In this document: positions 1 through 5,689 of the stretch, piece by piece
Layout of the letters: each line of letters begins with the position of its first letter
How positions within the stretch are numbered: the first letter of the stretch is position 1
DNA from: Ferrimicrobium sp.
GTDB lineage: Bacteria; Actinomycetota; Acidimicrobiia; Acidimicrobiales; Acidimicrobiaceae
Assembly (NCBI GenBank): GCA_027365375.1
Contig: DAHXNM010000006.1
Location: 1-7,264 of the forward strand
Length of the DNA: 7,264 nucleotides
Direction of reading: 5' to 3'
Notes under the pieces: model-generated
Told to the model about the DNA's origin: nothing
The model's database searches: none
What the model saw: the letters and a program-made list of their open reading frames with translations, nothing else
Made by a program: the position numbers and the translations under genes

Positions 1-1
1 C

Positions 2-157
2 GTCCGAGGTAGAGCACTGTTACCAGAGACCATCTTCCACAGTGATCATGGTTCCCAGTACACCAGTGACGACTTCAGGCAGATGTTGAGGATCTCTGGC
101 ATGGCCCAATCGATGGGAACGGTCGGGGATAGTTTTGACAAGGCGCTGGCCCCATAA
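2..157 (+). pseudogene. IS3-family transposase (OrfB), left fragment, interrupted
   Basis: This open frame enters from the window's left edge and holds part of the DDE integrase core of an IS3-family transposase, the enzyme that cuts and joins IS ends. The motif HSDHGSQYTS carries the second catalytic Asp, and GTVGDSFD is the block that normally runs straight into 'NAxAES', where the catalytic Glu sits. Here the frame instead reads KALAP and stops at 155-157. Clear IS3 homology ends at about 139-151. The missing remainder lies on the same strand at 3434-3628, so this is the left half of a gene split by the intervening serine-recombinase element. The upstream part (OrfA, first Asp) is outside the window. 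Family and split are well supported; the IS3 subgroup is not resolved. Confidence 0.9.
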
Positions 158-175
158 TGCACTCCTTATCTATGT

Positions 176-2230
176 TCAGGTGTGAAGTCGCTTTCCAAGA
201 GGACTTCCTTGCTTCTTACGATAGCGGGGGTCTCCCGGCACGGGTGGGTCAAAGAGTAGCATATTTCTATCATTGGCTTTGTATGACGAGATGATGCCCA
301 AGCGCTGCCATGTTTTAACGGTTAATGGATGAACCCCGATCTGTTCGGCCAGCTCGGCCGCGCTTACAAGACCTTGAGCTCTGAGCCGCTCCAGGTGGCT
401 GGCAAGCCCATTGGATCGCCGCAGGTCCCTGACGATCGTTGGGGTGAAGGCCAGGCCGGTGCCGGTGTGATGCCCCGCACTATTGAGAGCCTTTGCGGCC
501 TCGGCGTCGGTGTTAGTCACAAGGAGCCGATCAAGTTCGGCAATTGTCTTGGCGTCGGTCTGATGGATCTTAAAGCCAACGAGCGGCAGGGGAATCGACA
601 GGCTGGTGGTTTGGCCGCCCTTGAAACGGACATGGAGCTCAATGCGGTCGCTCCGATTGATAGTGACATCTTCAATCAGCAGCCGAGCCATGCGCTTGCG
701 TTCGCGCTGAGGAGTCGCTGGGTTCGACCATAGGGCAGGAAAGTCAGTAGCAAGGGATCGGATACGCGCCTTGTTCTCCTCGCTCAAGGCCGCTTGCGCG
801 ACGCTGGTGGCCTTGGCGTAGTCATCTTCGGCACCGTGTAGCTGGCGAAGGGCATCATTCCAATCGGCTTCAAGGGCGCTCGCGACGAGACGATTGTCCG
901 GGTCAACGGCGAGATAACGCCGACGGGCACTTTCAACATGATGGCGAGCCCGCTCGACGTGGGTCTTACGTAAGGCGTCAGCCTCATCGGCCCTTGCTTC
1001 GAGTTCGGCCTCTACACTAAGGGCCACCTCAAGAGTCAGGGGAGTAACCATAGCAAGGAGTAGCTCGCCAATAGCGGCGTCGATACCAACTCCTGGGATT
1101 CGACTACACGCTTTAGCGCCGTCGCTGATGAAGGCTCGCATGCAACGGTACTCAGGGACCTCGACACCAAGGCGGAGGTGATAGGCAACACTCATCCGAC
1201 ATCCACAGCGTCCACAGACGGCTAGTCCCTGGAGCAAAGCGTTACCCTCCCTGGCGGGCCCAGCATTGCGCTCAGAACCCCGCGCTTGTGCGTTGGCAGC
1301 GAGCAACTGCTGGTTCAGCTCATAGGTCTCCCAACTGATGTAGCCCCCGTGAGCGCCAGGAATCAGCGCAGTCCATTGTTCGCGAGGAACCATCTCGGTA
1401 CGGAGGCGACCGTTCGCATTGAGTCGTTGCCGATGACGCCCATAGACGAACGCCCCCGCATAGCGTGGGTTGTGTAAAACACGCAGTACTCGATCGTGGG
1501 ACAGTGGCGTCCATGACAGTTCACCTTTGTGTGCACCAGAACGAATCCGGGCGGGAAACTTGAGACCCTCGGTTCGAAAGACCTGAACCACGGCGCGGGC
1601 TGACCCTAGATGAGCAAATGTTGCAAAGAGGTGATTCAGGGCTCGTTGCACCCCGGCGTCGGGATCGAGCACAACCTTGCCGGTGGGGTCATAGACCAGT
1701 CCGACCGGTAGCGCCATTGACAGCTCACCACGCCGGGCCTTGGAGAGTTGACCTCCACGTAGCCGTGCTCGAATGAAGTGCAGCTCAGCTTCGGATAGAG
1801 TGCCCTTGAGTCCTAGAAGCATCCGATCATTGAACTCCGATGGGTCATAGAGACCATCCTCGTCACAGATGAGGGTATCACTCAGGGCACAGATCTCTAA
1901 GAGTCGGTGCCAATCGGCATTATTGCGGGCCAAGCGAGAGCACTCCAACCCCAGAACGATCCCTGCACGACCCATTGACACGTCGGCGACCAGGCGTTGG
2001 AAACCCTCGCGGTCAGCTGCCGAGGCACCGGAGTGACCCTGGTCAACATCGACCACTATCACCTGGTCGTGCCTCCACCCCAATGCGAGTGCTCGTTTGG
2101 CAAGGTCATATTGACGAATGCCTGACTCTGTGTTGTTGAGGACCTGGTGAAGGGTGGACTGGCGTATATAGAGATAGGCCCCACGCCGAAGATGCGATTC
2201 GCGTACTTTGGTGATTGCCTCGGTGCTCAT
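176..2230 (-). CDS. Large serine recombinase (site-specific integrase/transposase)
   Basis: Predicted to move the element it sits in by cutting DNA through a serine nucleophile. An N-terminal resolvase domain (about 15-160) has the catalytic Ser25 in YIRQS and the conserved LECSRLARNNADW block at 95-107. A Recombinase domain follows (about 170-320). A zinc ribbon has Cys339, Cys342, Cys363 and Cys375. A charged helical stretch (about 400-480) is probably the coiled coil. The C-terminus (about 618-662, AAELAEQIGVHPLTVKTW) reads as an added MerR/excisionase-like HTH. At 684 aa it is longer than many large serine recombinases because of this tail. The ATG at 2230 follows the preceding gene's stop by 6 bp, with GGTGAG upstream of it, suggesting translational coupling. 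All catalytic landmarks look intact, so it may be active. The stop is only about 35 bp from the left element edge. Confidence 0.93.
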   Translation of the reverse strand: MSTEAITKVRESHLRRGAYLYIRQSTLHQVLNNTESGIRQYDLAKRALALGWRHDQVIVVDVDQGHSGASAADREGFQRLVADVSMGRAGIVLGLECSRLARNNADWHRLLEICALSDTLICDEDGLYDPSEFNDRMLLGLKGTLSEAELHFIRARLRGGQLSKARRGELSMALPVGLVYDPTGKVVLDPDAGVQRALNHLFATFAHLGSARAVVQVFRTEGLKFPARIRSGAHKGELSWTPLSHDRVLRVLHNPRYAGAFVYGRHRQRLNANGRLRTEMVPREQWTALIPGAHGGYISWETYELNQQLLAANAQARGSERNAGPAREGNALLQGLAVCGRCGCRMSVAYHLRLGVEVPEYRCMRAFISDGAKACSRIPGVGIDAAIGELLLAMVTPLTLEVALSVEAELEARADEADALRKTHVERARHHVESARRRYLAVDPDNRLVASALEADWNDALRQLHGAEDDYAKATSVAQAALSEENKARIRSLATDFPALWSNPATPQRERKRMARLLIEDVTINRSDRIELHVRFKGGQTTSLSIPLPLVGFKIHQTDAKTIAELDRLLVTNTDAEAAKALNSAGHHTGTGLAFTPTIVRDLRRSNGLASHLERLRAQGLVSAAELAEQIGVHPLTVKTWQRLGIISSYKANDRNMLLFDPPVPGDPRYRKKQGSPLGKRLHT

Positions 2231-2236
2231 TGGTGC

Positions 2237-2503
2237 TCACCCAACGACGGCGAGGACCATCTGCGCAAGCACACCCACCAACTCTGTGCTCGTCGTGTGG
2301 CTTGTACCAGGTGGCTTGGCTGATGGGCTATGGATAGATGGGATACTCCGAGATGTCCGTAACCATAGCGCCATTCCTCGACTGAGCAATACCCCCAAAC
2401 CAAGTGGGCAACTGGTGGACTCACCATCGAGTGCATGGCCACGAAGCGCCTCATAGCACTCGAGATCTTCGTCATAAACACCCCCCTCATCGAGGCTCTC
2501 CAC
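2237..2503 (-). CDS. Small hypothetical protein between HTH gene and recombinase
   Basis: An 88-residue frame with a GTG start at 2503 that overlaps the 3' end of the HTH gene by 17 bp; its stop lies 6 bp before the recombinase ATG. Residues about 17-47 (CYEALRGHALDG, then GLGVLLSRGMALWL) resemble, from memory, short unnamed proteins often encoded just before recombinases of this kind (a YEALR block followed by a GL.xLLxRGMxxWL block). The rest is low-complexity and poorly recognisable. No Shine-Dalgarno is seen before the GTG, so it probably relies on coupling to the upstream gene. A different frame (2227-2490, ATG) covers the same bases but is Trp/His-rich and has no recognisable motif. The function is unknown; a helper or directionality role for the recombinase would be a guess. 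Confidence 0.6.
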   Translation of the reverse strand: MESLDEGGVYDEDLECYEALRGHALDGESTSCPLGLGVLLSRGMALWLRTSRSIPSIHSPSAKPPGTSHTTSTELVGVLAQMVLAVVG

Positions 2504-2963
2504 TTTTGGGCTGGCGCAAACGCGCCAGTGCTCGTTCTATCGACCGAGGGTGGACTCGGATTCCAAAGTTCTCTTCAATGGAGGAAACAAGGTTAAGGGC
2601 CCGAAGATCTGGGTTCTCCTCTAAGAGCTGTTGTACAAAGGACACCACCTCGACCGACATCTTGTGAGCCCTGCGTGGTCCTGGACGAACCGGCATCAGA
2701 CCAGCTAAGCCGTGACGGTCAAGTGCGAGAGCGGCCTGATAGAAGGATGGACGAGAAAAGCCATACTCTGTCACAGCGTGGCTGACGCTATCACCGTCGA
2801 TGCGTACTTTGCGCACCATCTCGTACTTGACCTGCATGAGATCTCTGGGGTCTAAGAACTCAGAGGTCGCAAAGGCCGGATCGTGCACCGCCTCGTGATT
2901 GAGATTGAAGCAACGCTCCGCCTTTAACGCCTCCACCTTCGCATCCTGTCTTGGGTCTGTCAT
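2487..2963 (-). CDS. Helix-turn-helix protein of the recombinase element
   Basis: A 158-residue predicted DNA-binding protein with no membrane segment. Residues about 48-80 (MVRKVRIDGDSVSHAVTEYGFSRPSF in outline) form a transposase-like HTH. About 100-148, with FGIRVHPRSIERAL at 133-146, forms a second winged-HTH-like unit as in the leader domains of some transposases. The frame stays open upstream to 3347, but that extension is not protein-like. I chose ATG 2963 because the strong ribosome-binding sequence AAAGGA lies 5 nt upstream and MTDPRQ is a typical start for this family. A consensus-like promoter lies at 3006-3034. It is the second gene of a leftward four-gene set and overlaps the next by 17 bp. 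Likely roles are regulator of the recombinase operon or accessory factor at the recombination site; neither is shown by the sequence. Confidence 0.85.
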   Translation of the reverse strand: MTDPRQDAKVEALKAERCFNLNHEAVHDPAFATSEFLDPRDLMQVKYEMVRKVRIDGDSVSHAVTEYGFSRPSFYQAALALDRHGLAGLMPVRPGPRRAHKMSVEVVSFVQQLLEENPDLRALNLVSSIEENFGIRVHPRSIERALARLRQPKSGEPR

Positions 2964-2968
2964 TGGTT

Positions 2969-2974
2969 TCCTTT
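2969..2974 (-). promoter_or_regulatory. Ribosome binding site deciding the HTH gene start
   Basis: On the minus strand AAAGGA sits 5 nt before the ATG at 2963, inside a purine-rich run. It is the clearest Shine-Dalgarno in the window and rules out the longer open frame reaching 3347. Confidence 0.8.
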
Positions 2975-3005
2975 CTTCCACTGGCTCGTAAGCACTGTAA
3001 GGCCA

Positions 3006-3034
3006 CTTATGCCATACCGAGAACGATCTGTCAA
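3006..3034 (-). promoter_or_regulatory. Predicted sigma-70-type promoter for the HTH-recombinase operon
   Basis: On the minus strand a perfect TTGACA (3034-3029) is followed after 17 bp by CATAAG (3011-3006), which matches TATAAT at four positions. Transcription would begin near 2999, giving a leader of about 36 nt before the HTH gene's ATG. The -10 lies inside the left arm of the 20-bp inverted repeat, so a protein on that arm would block the promoter. Confidence 0.6.
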
Positions 3035-3041
3035 GCCTACC

Positions 3042-3085
3042 ATCTACTGAGCTGCAGGTGACCTCAGTATACTCTGCCAGTAGAT
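3042..3085. repeat. Inner inverted repeat with small central palindromes
   Basis: ATCTACTG (3042-3049) pairs with CAGTAGAT (3078-3085). Between them are CTGAG/CTCAG (3047-3051 and 3063-3067) and the odd palindrome AGGTGACCT (3056-3064). The whole set is nested inside the outer arms 2996-3015 and 3092-3111 and contains no gene. This architecture is reminiscent of recombination or operator sites rather than of a terminator: there is no T-run. Confidence 0.6.
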
Positions 3086-3129
3086 CTCCCCATGGCATAA
3101 TTGGCCTTACATAAACGGCAAAGTTACCC

Positions 3130-3384
3130 TTACACATGCTTCCCTCGTATCCCTTCCATGATCTCAAGTAGGTCGAGGAGGTCTTGCACTCGGAAGGCAC
3201 TGCGTCCGGCCGATCTCGCCACGAATACATCTGGTTCCCCAAAGTCAGTCCATGACGTGGGCAACGACTGCATCGAGCCATCATGGCCAAAGAAGAACAC
3301 TCGGTCCTGGCTCCAGGCATTTGCATGCCGAACGAAGACGAACTCATGGGTGAACCATGGGTGAAACGGATGCGTCACACGCAC
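3130..3384 (-). CDS. DUF5372-like small protein of the recombinase element
   Basis: An 84-residue protein. The blocks RVTHPFHPW (2-10), EFVFVRHANAW (14-24), DRVFFF (27-32), SLPTSW (40-45) and SAGRSAFRVQDLLDL (58-72) match what I recall of the DUF5372 family (RVTHPFHPL ... SIPASWT ... AGRSxFRxxDLLxL), which is commonly encoded beside HTH and recombinase genes of this type. Biochemical function is unknown. The open frame continues upstream to ATG 3462, but codons beyond about 3433 belong to the interrupted IS3 gene, and homology begins at the GTG at 3384, so I chose that start; only a weak GAG lies 9 nt before it. The gene is followed by 166 bp containing the nested repeats and promoter. Family recognition is fairly confident, the start is not. 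Confidence 0.75.
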   Translation of the reverse strand: MRVTHPFHPWFTHEFVFVRHANAWSQDRVFFFGHDGSMQSLPTSWTDFGEPDVFVARSAGRSAFRVQDLLDLLEIMEGIRGKHV

Positions 3385-3412
3385 AGTTTCATGCTCAGAC
3401 GTGCTAACGGGT

Positions 3413-3424
3413 GCAGTTGACTGC
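3413..3424. repeat. Palindrome at the right edge of the recombinase element
   Basis: GCAGT TG ACTGC is a perfect 5-bp inverted repeat around a 2-bp centre, lying 9 bp inside the inferred right edge. Serine recombinases bind paired half-sites around a 2-bp crossover, so it could be part of the attachment site. A 12-bp palindrome can also occur by chance. Confidence 0.35.
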
Positions 3425-3433
3425 GATCTCCAA

Positions 3434-3628
3434 CTCCATGGCGGAATCATTGTGGGCATCATTAAAGAAAGAGCTCGTCTACCGAACCGACTTTAACACA
3501 CGAGAGGAGGCACGAACCGCAATCTTTGACTGGATCTGAGTGGTACAACCGGAAGCGTAGACATTCGAGCATCGACTATTTATCGCCGACTTGCGTTCGA
3601 ACAAGCCGCTACGCTACAAGCTGCATAG
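3434..3628 (+). pseudogene. IS3-family transposase (OrfB), right fragment, frameshifted
   Basis: This is the C-terminal piece of the transposase whose other half ends near 139-151. It reads NSMAESLWASLKKELVYRTDF, then NTREEARTAIFDWI to a TGA at 3537. One frame over (from GAG 3538) it continues EWYNRKRRHSSIDYLSPT, and in the third frame (from GCG 3593) AFEQAATLQAA to TAG 3626-3628. So at least two small indels, near 3537 and near 3592, have broken it. The Glu of SMAES (codon 3444-3446) is the third catalytic acid; the two fragments joined give D-35 residues-E. Excision of the serine-recombinase element would therefore not restore a working transposase. The right terminal repeat of the IS probably lies within 3629-3660 but could not be defined without the left end. 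Confidence 0.9.
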
Positions 3629-3674
3629 GTAAGCGGGGTTCAGTGTCCCATTTGGTGAGCAATTCCAGGACGAG

Positions 3675-4289
3675 ATGAAACAGGGCTTCGCGGTGCCACC
3701 AGCTGGATTGTTCACAGCTGTCGATTGGGGTGAGATTGAACTCAGACCACCAGACATTACCTTTACCCGAGAGCTGACCCTCGAGGTAGGTGGACGTAGG
3801 GTAGAGCTTCGTCATTTGGGTTACCCGGCTCATACGCTAGGCGACTGTGTCGTCTATTTTCCAGATGATCGTCTCCTATTCGCCGGTGACCTCGCCTTTG
3901 AGGGTGGGACTCCATTTGCGCTCATGGGCTCGGTACAAGGTTGGCTCGATTGTCTTCGCGAGTTACGTTTGTTTGATGTCGAGATGGTAGTGCCAGGGCA
4001 TGGTGAGATTTGTGCGATGGGAGTGTTCGACGATGTGGAACGGTACCTGCGTTTTGTTCTTGACCTGGCCGAGCGAGCCATCGATGCGGCGGTCACGCCA
4101 CTCGAGGCTGCCTATGATGCCGATTTGGGCGAGTTTGCCGAGTGGCATAATCAAGAGCGTATCGTAGGAAACTTGCACAGAGCGATGGCCGAGCTATCAG
4201 GAACCGAGCCAGGTGGCTCTGTGGATGTAGCGACGGCATTTGCGGACATGGTGGCCTATAACGGTGGCCCTCTCGCCTGTTTTGCTTAG
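3675..4289 (+). pseudogene. MBL-fold metallo-hydrolase, N-terminally truncated
   Basis: A 204-residue frame with the second half of a metallo-beta-lactamase-fold hydrolase. GYPAHTLGD (metal ligand His53), LLFAGDLAF (bridging Asp72) and VVPGHGEI (His109) are present, followed by a helical C-terminal region ending DMVAYNGGPL that reads like uncharacterised actinobacterial MBL hydrolases. The first metal-binding motif HxHxDH and roughly the first 80-100 residues are absent. In frame upstream there is a stop at 3630-3632, and VPFGEQFQDE (3645-3674) may still be family sequence. The break coincides with the right end of the IS3 remnant, so the IS probably removed or displaced the 5' half. With half of the metal site gone, activity is unlikely. 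The ATG at 3675 has no convincing ribosome binding site. The native substrate is unknown. Confidence 0.85.
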
Positions 4290-4339
4290 CGGTCTATTCC
4301 TCGAGTCAAGCTCTTCTGAATCGTGCCGATGATCGTTAT

Positions 4340-5461
4340 ATGGGAAGAGGTTTTGCTGGCCTGAGACGTTCGACTGCGATTGGGAGGGAGGTTCTCGATC
4401 GCCTTGATGCGCTCGTGGTGCTGACAACTCCGGATTCCGAGGCGCGTATCACTTATGTTAGCCCGCAAGCCGAACGACAACTCAAGCTCGGTTCTGCTGG
4501 CGGTAACGCGACACTCGTGCAGCTCTTTGATGACTCTGACCGTATTCGTCGGCAACTACAGCGGTTACTTGCAGGAAAGGTAAAGGATCACGTCGAGCTC
4601 GATTATCAAGCTGGTGAACGGCAGTTCGTTGCAAAAATTCTCCTCGTCAAGGATACAGAGAGCCAGTCGGAGGATTGTTTTGTCGTACAGTGGCGCGAGG
4701 TCTCGCTACGAGCTCGCGATGACCAACAGCGGCGAGAGTCCGATTTGCACCGATCTTCGGTCGTTACCGAGGCCGTAAGCCAGATCGCAGCTGCAGTGGA
4801 GGAGCTCTCCGTAACCGCCGGCGAAGTTGCGGCTAACACGCGAGTGGTCAAGGAGGCGGCGGAGTCAGTAAATGGCAAGGCTGCCGAGAGCCGTGACGTC
4901 TTCTTTGCCGCTAAAGGAGCTATAGACGAGATCTCAAGACGCATGACAGAGACCTCGGCAACACTAGCGCGTCTCTCCGAGAAGACCAAGTTGATTGATG
5001 CTATGGTGTCCACGATTCAAGGGATAGCTGATCAGACAAATCTTCTTGCACTTAATGCTGCTATTGAGGCGGCGCGAGCAGGAGCGGCGGGTAGGGGATT
5101 CGGGGTGGTCGCGGATGAAGTGCGTCAACTAGCAAGTCGGGCACGAGGTGCGGCATCCGAGATTGCGGGTCGTATTGCTGAAGTTCGAAATGGCACGATC
5201 GAGGTGAGTGAGGGATTCGAGGAGAGCTTTCAAGAGGCGCTACGTGGCACCACGAATGCGGAAGCTGCTGCGATAGCACTCGAAGACATATTGACCGCCA
5301 ATCGCCAGGTGCGAGAGATGCTGCTTCGCATAACTAGTGCTACCGAACAACAAGAAGAGGCGACTATGGAGATCTCGAATCGACTGTCTGGGATTCTTGT
5401 AGCCACTGAAGGCACCGCTGACGATTCGAGAAGACGATTCGGGGTGCGCGAGGAGTCGTGA
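4340..5461 (+). CDS. Soluble PAS-like/methyl-accepting chemotaxis-type signalling protein
   Basis: A 373-residue cytoplasmic protein with no signal peptide or membrane segment. Residues about 15-122 have the pattern of a PAS-type sensor (REVLDRLDALVVLTTPDSE, ITYVSPQAERQL, FVVQWREVS). Residues about 138-355 form the long antiparallel coiled coil of an MCP signalling domain. Its tip (227-267) is IQGIADQTNLLALNAAIEAA followed by RAGAAGRGFGVVADEVRQLA, the region that contacts CheA and CheW in the family. In the tip, the near-invariant AGExGRGFAVV reads AGAAGRGFGVV (Glu to Ala at 249). The expected role is to relay a soluble signal to a CheA-type kinase or other partner. No che genes are in view. 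The start at ATG 4340 lacks a Shine-Dalgarno and the frame is open further upstream, so the N-terminus is uncertain. It lies 50 bp after the MBL remnant. Confidence 0.88.
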   Translation: MGRGFAGLRRSTAIGREVLDRLDALVVLTTPDSEARITYVSPQAERQLKLGSAGGNATLVQLFDDSDRIRRQLQRLLAGKVKDHVELDYQAGERQFVAKILLVKDTESQSEDCFVVQWREVSLRARDDQQRRESDLHRSSVVTEAVSQIAAAVEELSVTAGEVAANTRVVKEAAESVNGKAAESRDVFFAAKGAIDEISRRMTETSATLARLSEKTKLIDAMVSTIQGIADQTNLLALNAAIEAARAGAAGRGFGVVADEVRQLASRARGAASEIAGRIAEVRNGTIEVSEGFEESFQEALRGTTNAEAAAIALEDILTANRQVREMLLRITSATEQQEEATMEISNRLSGILVATEGTADDSRRRFGVREES

Positions 5462-5539
5462 CATTTGGACGCCCCGGATCTCAGAACAGAGACCGTGAGT
5501 GATTCCGAAAGACGTGACTCCGTAGCCCCATGTTCTCGT

Positions 5540-5545
5540 TAGAAT
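5540..5545 (+). promoter_or_regulatory. Likely -10 element of the tRNA-Pro promoter
   Basis: TAGAAT (five of six consensus positions) ends 7 bp before the first tRNA base, where a start of transcription would be expected. No good -35 is seen at 16-18 bp; GTGACT at 5514-5519 is 20 bp away. Confidence 0.45.
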
Positions 5546-5552
5546 GGGCGCA

Positions 5553-5630
5553 CGGGCTGTGGCGCAGCTTGGTTAGCGCGCTTGACTGGGGGTCAAGAGG
5601 TCGGGAGTTCAAATCTCCCCAGCCCGACCA
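5553..5630 (+). tRNA. tRNA-Pro (anticodon GGG), CCA encoded
   Basis: The acceptor CGGGCTG (5553-5559) pairs perfectly with CAGCCCG (5620-5626). The D arm GCGC...GCGC contains AGCTTGGTTA. The anticodon stem CTTGA/TCAAG encloses CTGGGGG, anticodon GGG, reading CCC proline codons. The T arm GGGAG-TTCAAAT-CTCCC is canonical. The discriminator base A is followed by an encoded CCA (5628-5630). It is intact and on the plus strand. Its 3' end faces an inward-pointing integrase gene 104 bp away, so it is the likely chromosomal attachment target of the element to the right. Confidence 0.97.
5600..5630 (+). other. Predicted attL: 3' end of tRNA-Pro
   Basis: Tyrosine integrases encoded beside a tRNA commonly recombine within its T arm and acceptor 3' end, leaving the tRNA whole and a copy of this segment at the far junction. 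The tRNA here is intact and the integrase adjoins it, which fits. The exact core cannot be defined because the second copy (attR) is not in this window. Confidence 0.5.
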
Positions 5631-5689
5631 TATAAGTGCAGGTCAGGGGCTATAAAAGGCCTTCTAGGCGGAAATGATCTTTGATGCGT

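Larger units (their letters stand above)
2996..3111. repeat. 20-bp inverted repeat pair flanking 76 bp between DUF5372 and HTH genes
   Basis: The left arm TGTAAGGCCACTTATGCCAT (2996-3015) is the reverse complement of the right arm at 3092-3111 with a single mismatch. Just inside both arms a GAGA/TCTC block at matching distance continues the symmetry imperfectly. The left arm contains the -10 hexamer of the promoter at 3006-3034. Candidate roles are an operator bound by the element's HTH protein, a recombinase accessory or crossover site, or a tiny non-autonomous insertion (each arm has a TA near its outer end). The symmetry is directly visible; the role is inference. Confidence 0.8.
141..3433 (-). 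mobile_element. Serine-recombinase mobile element inserted in an IS3 transposase gene
   Basis: About 3.29 kb separates the two halves of one IS3 transposase gene and contains four leftward genes: a DUF5372-like protein, an HTH protein, a small unnamed protein and a large serine recombinase. The edges come from rejoining the target frame: left codons for VGDSFD (ending GAC 137-139) join right codons AAC TCC ATG GCG GAA (3432-3446). The shared bases at the joints are CAA (139-141 and 3431-3433) or, equally in register, TGGC (147-150 and 3439-3442), so each edge is uncertain by up to about 10 bp. There are no long terminal inverted repeats and no obvious long target duplication. That fits conservative recombination by a serine enzyme rather than DDE transposition. 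The edges are inferred from protein-level reconstruction, not from an empty-site sequence. Confidence 0.8.

Noticed and set aside
329..733. 134-codon plus-strand frame
   Set aside because: It lies wholly antisense to the serine recombinase and shows no motif of its own; the recombinase on the other strand explains the bases.
2227..2490. Alternative 87-codon minus frame over the small hypothetical gene
   Set aside because: Although it has an ATG overlapping the HTH stop, its translation is Trp/His-rich with no family resemblance, whereas the GTG frame has the YEALR and RGMALWL blocks.
2964..3347. N-terminal extension of the HTH protein frame, starting at 3347
   Set aside because: The extension runs through the repeats, the promoter and the antisense of the DUF5372-like gene and has no protein-like pattern; a strong ribosome binding site fixes the start at 2963.
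3101..3364. Plus-strand frame antisense to the DUF5372-like gene
   Set aside because: No recognisable protein features; the minus-strand protein matches a known family pattern.
5462..5540. Possible terminator after the MCP-type gene
   Set aside because: Only weak imperfect stems (around 5476-5494) and no T-run; not supportable as a terminator.
5658..5672. GCCT-TCT-AGGC stem downstream of tRNA-Pro
   Set aside because: A four-base stem with no following T-run; too weak to call a terminator.
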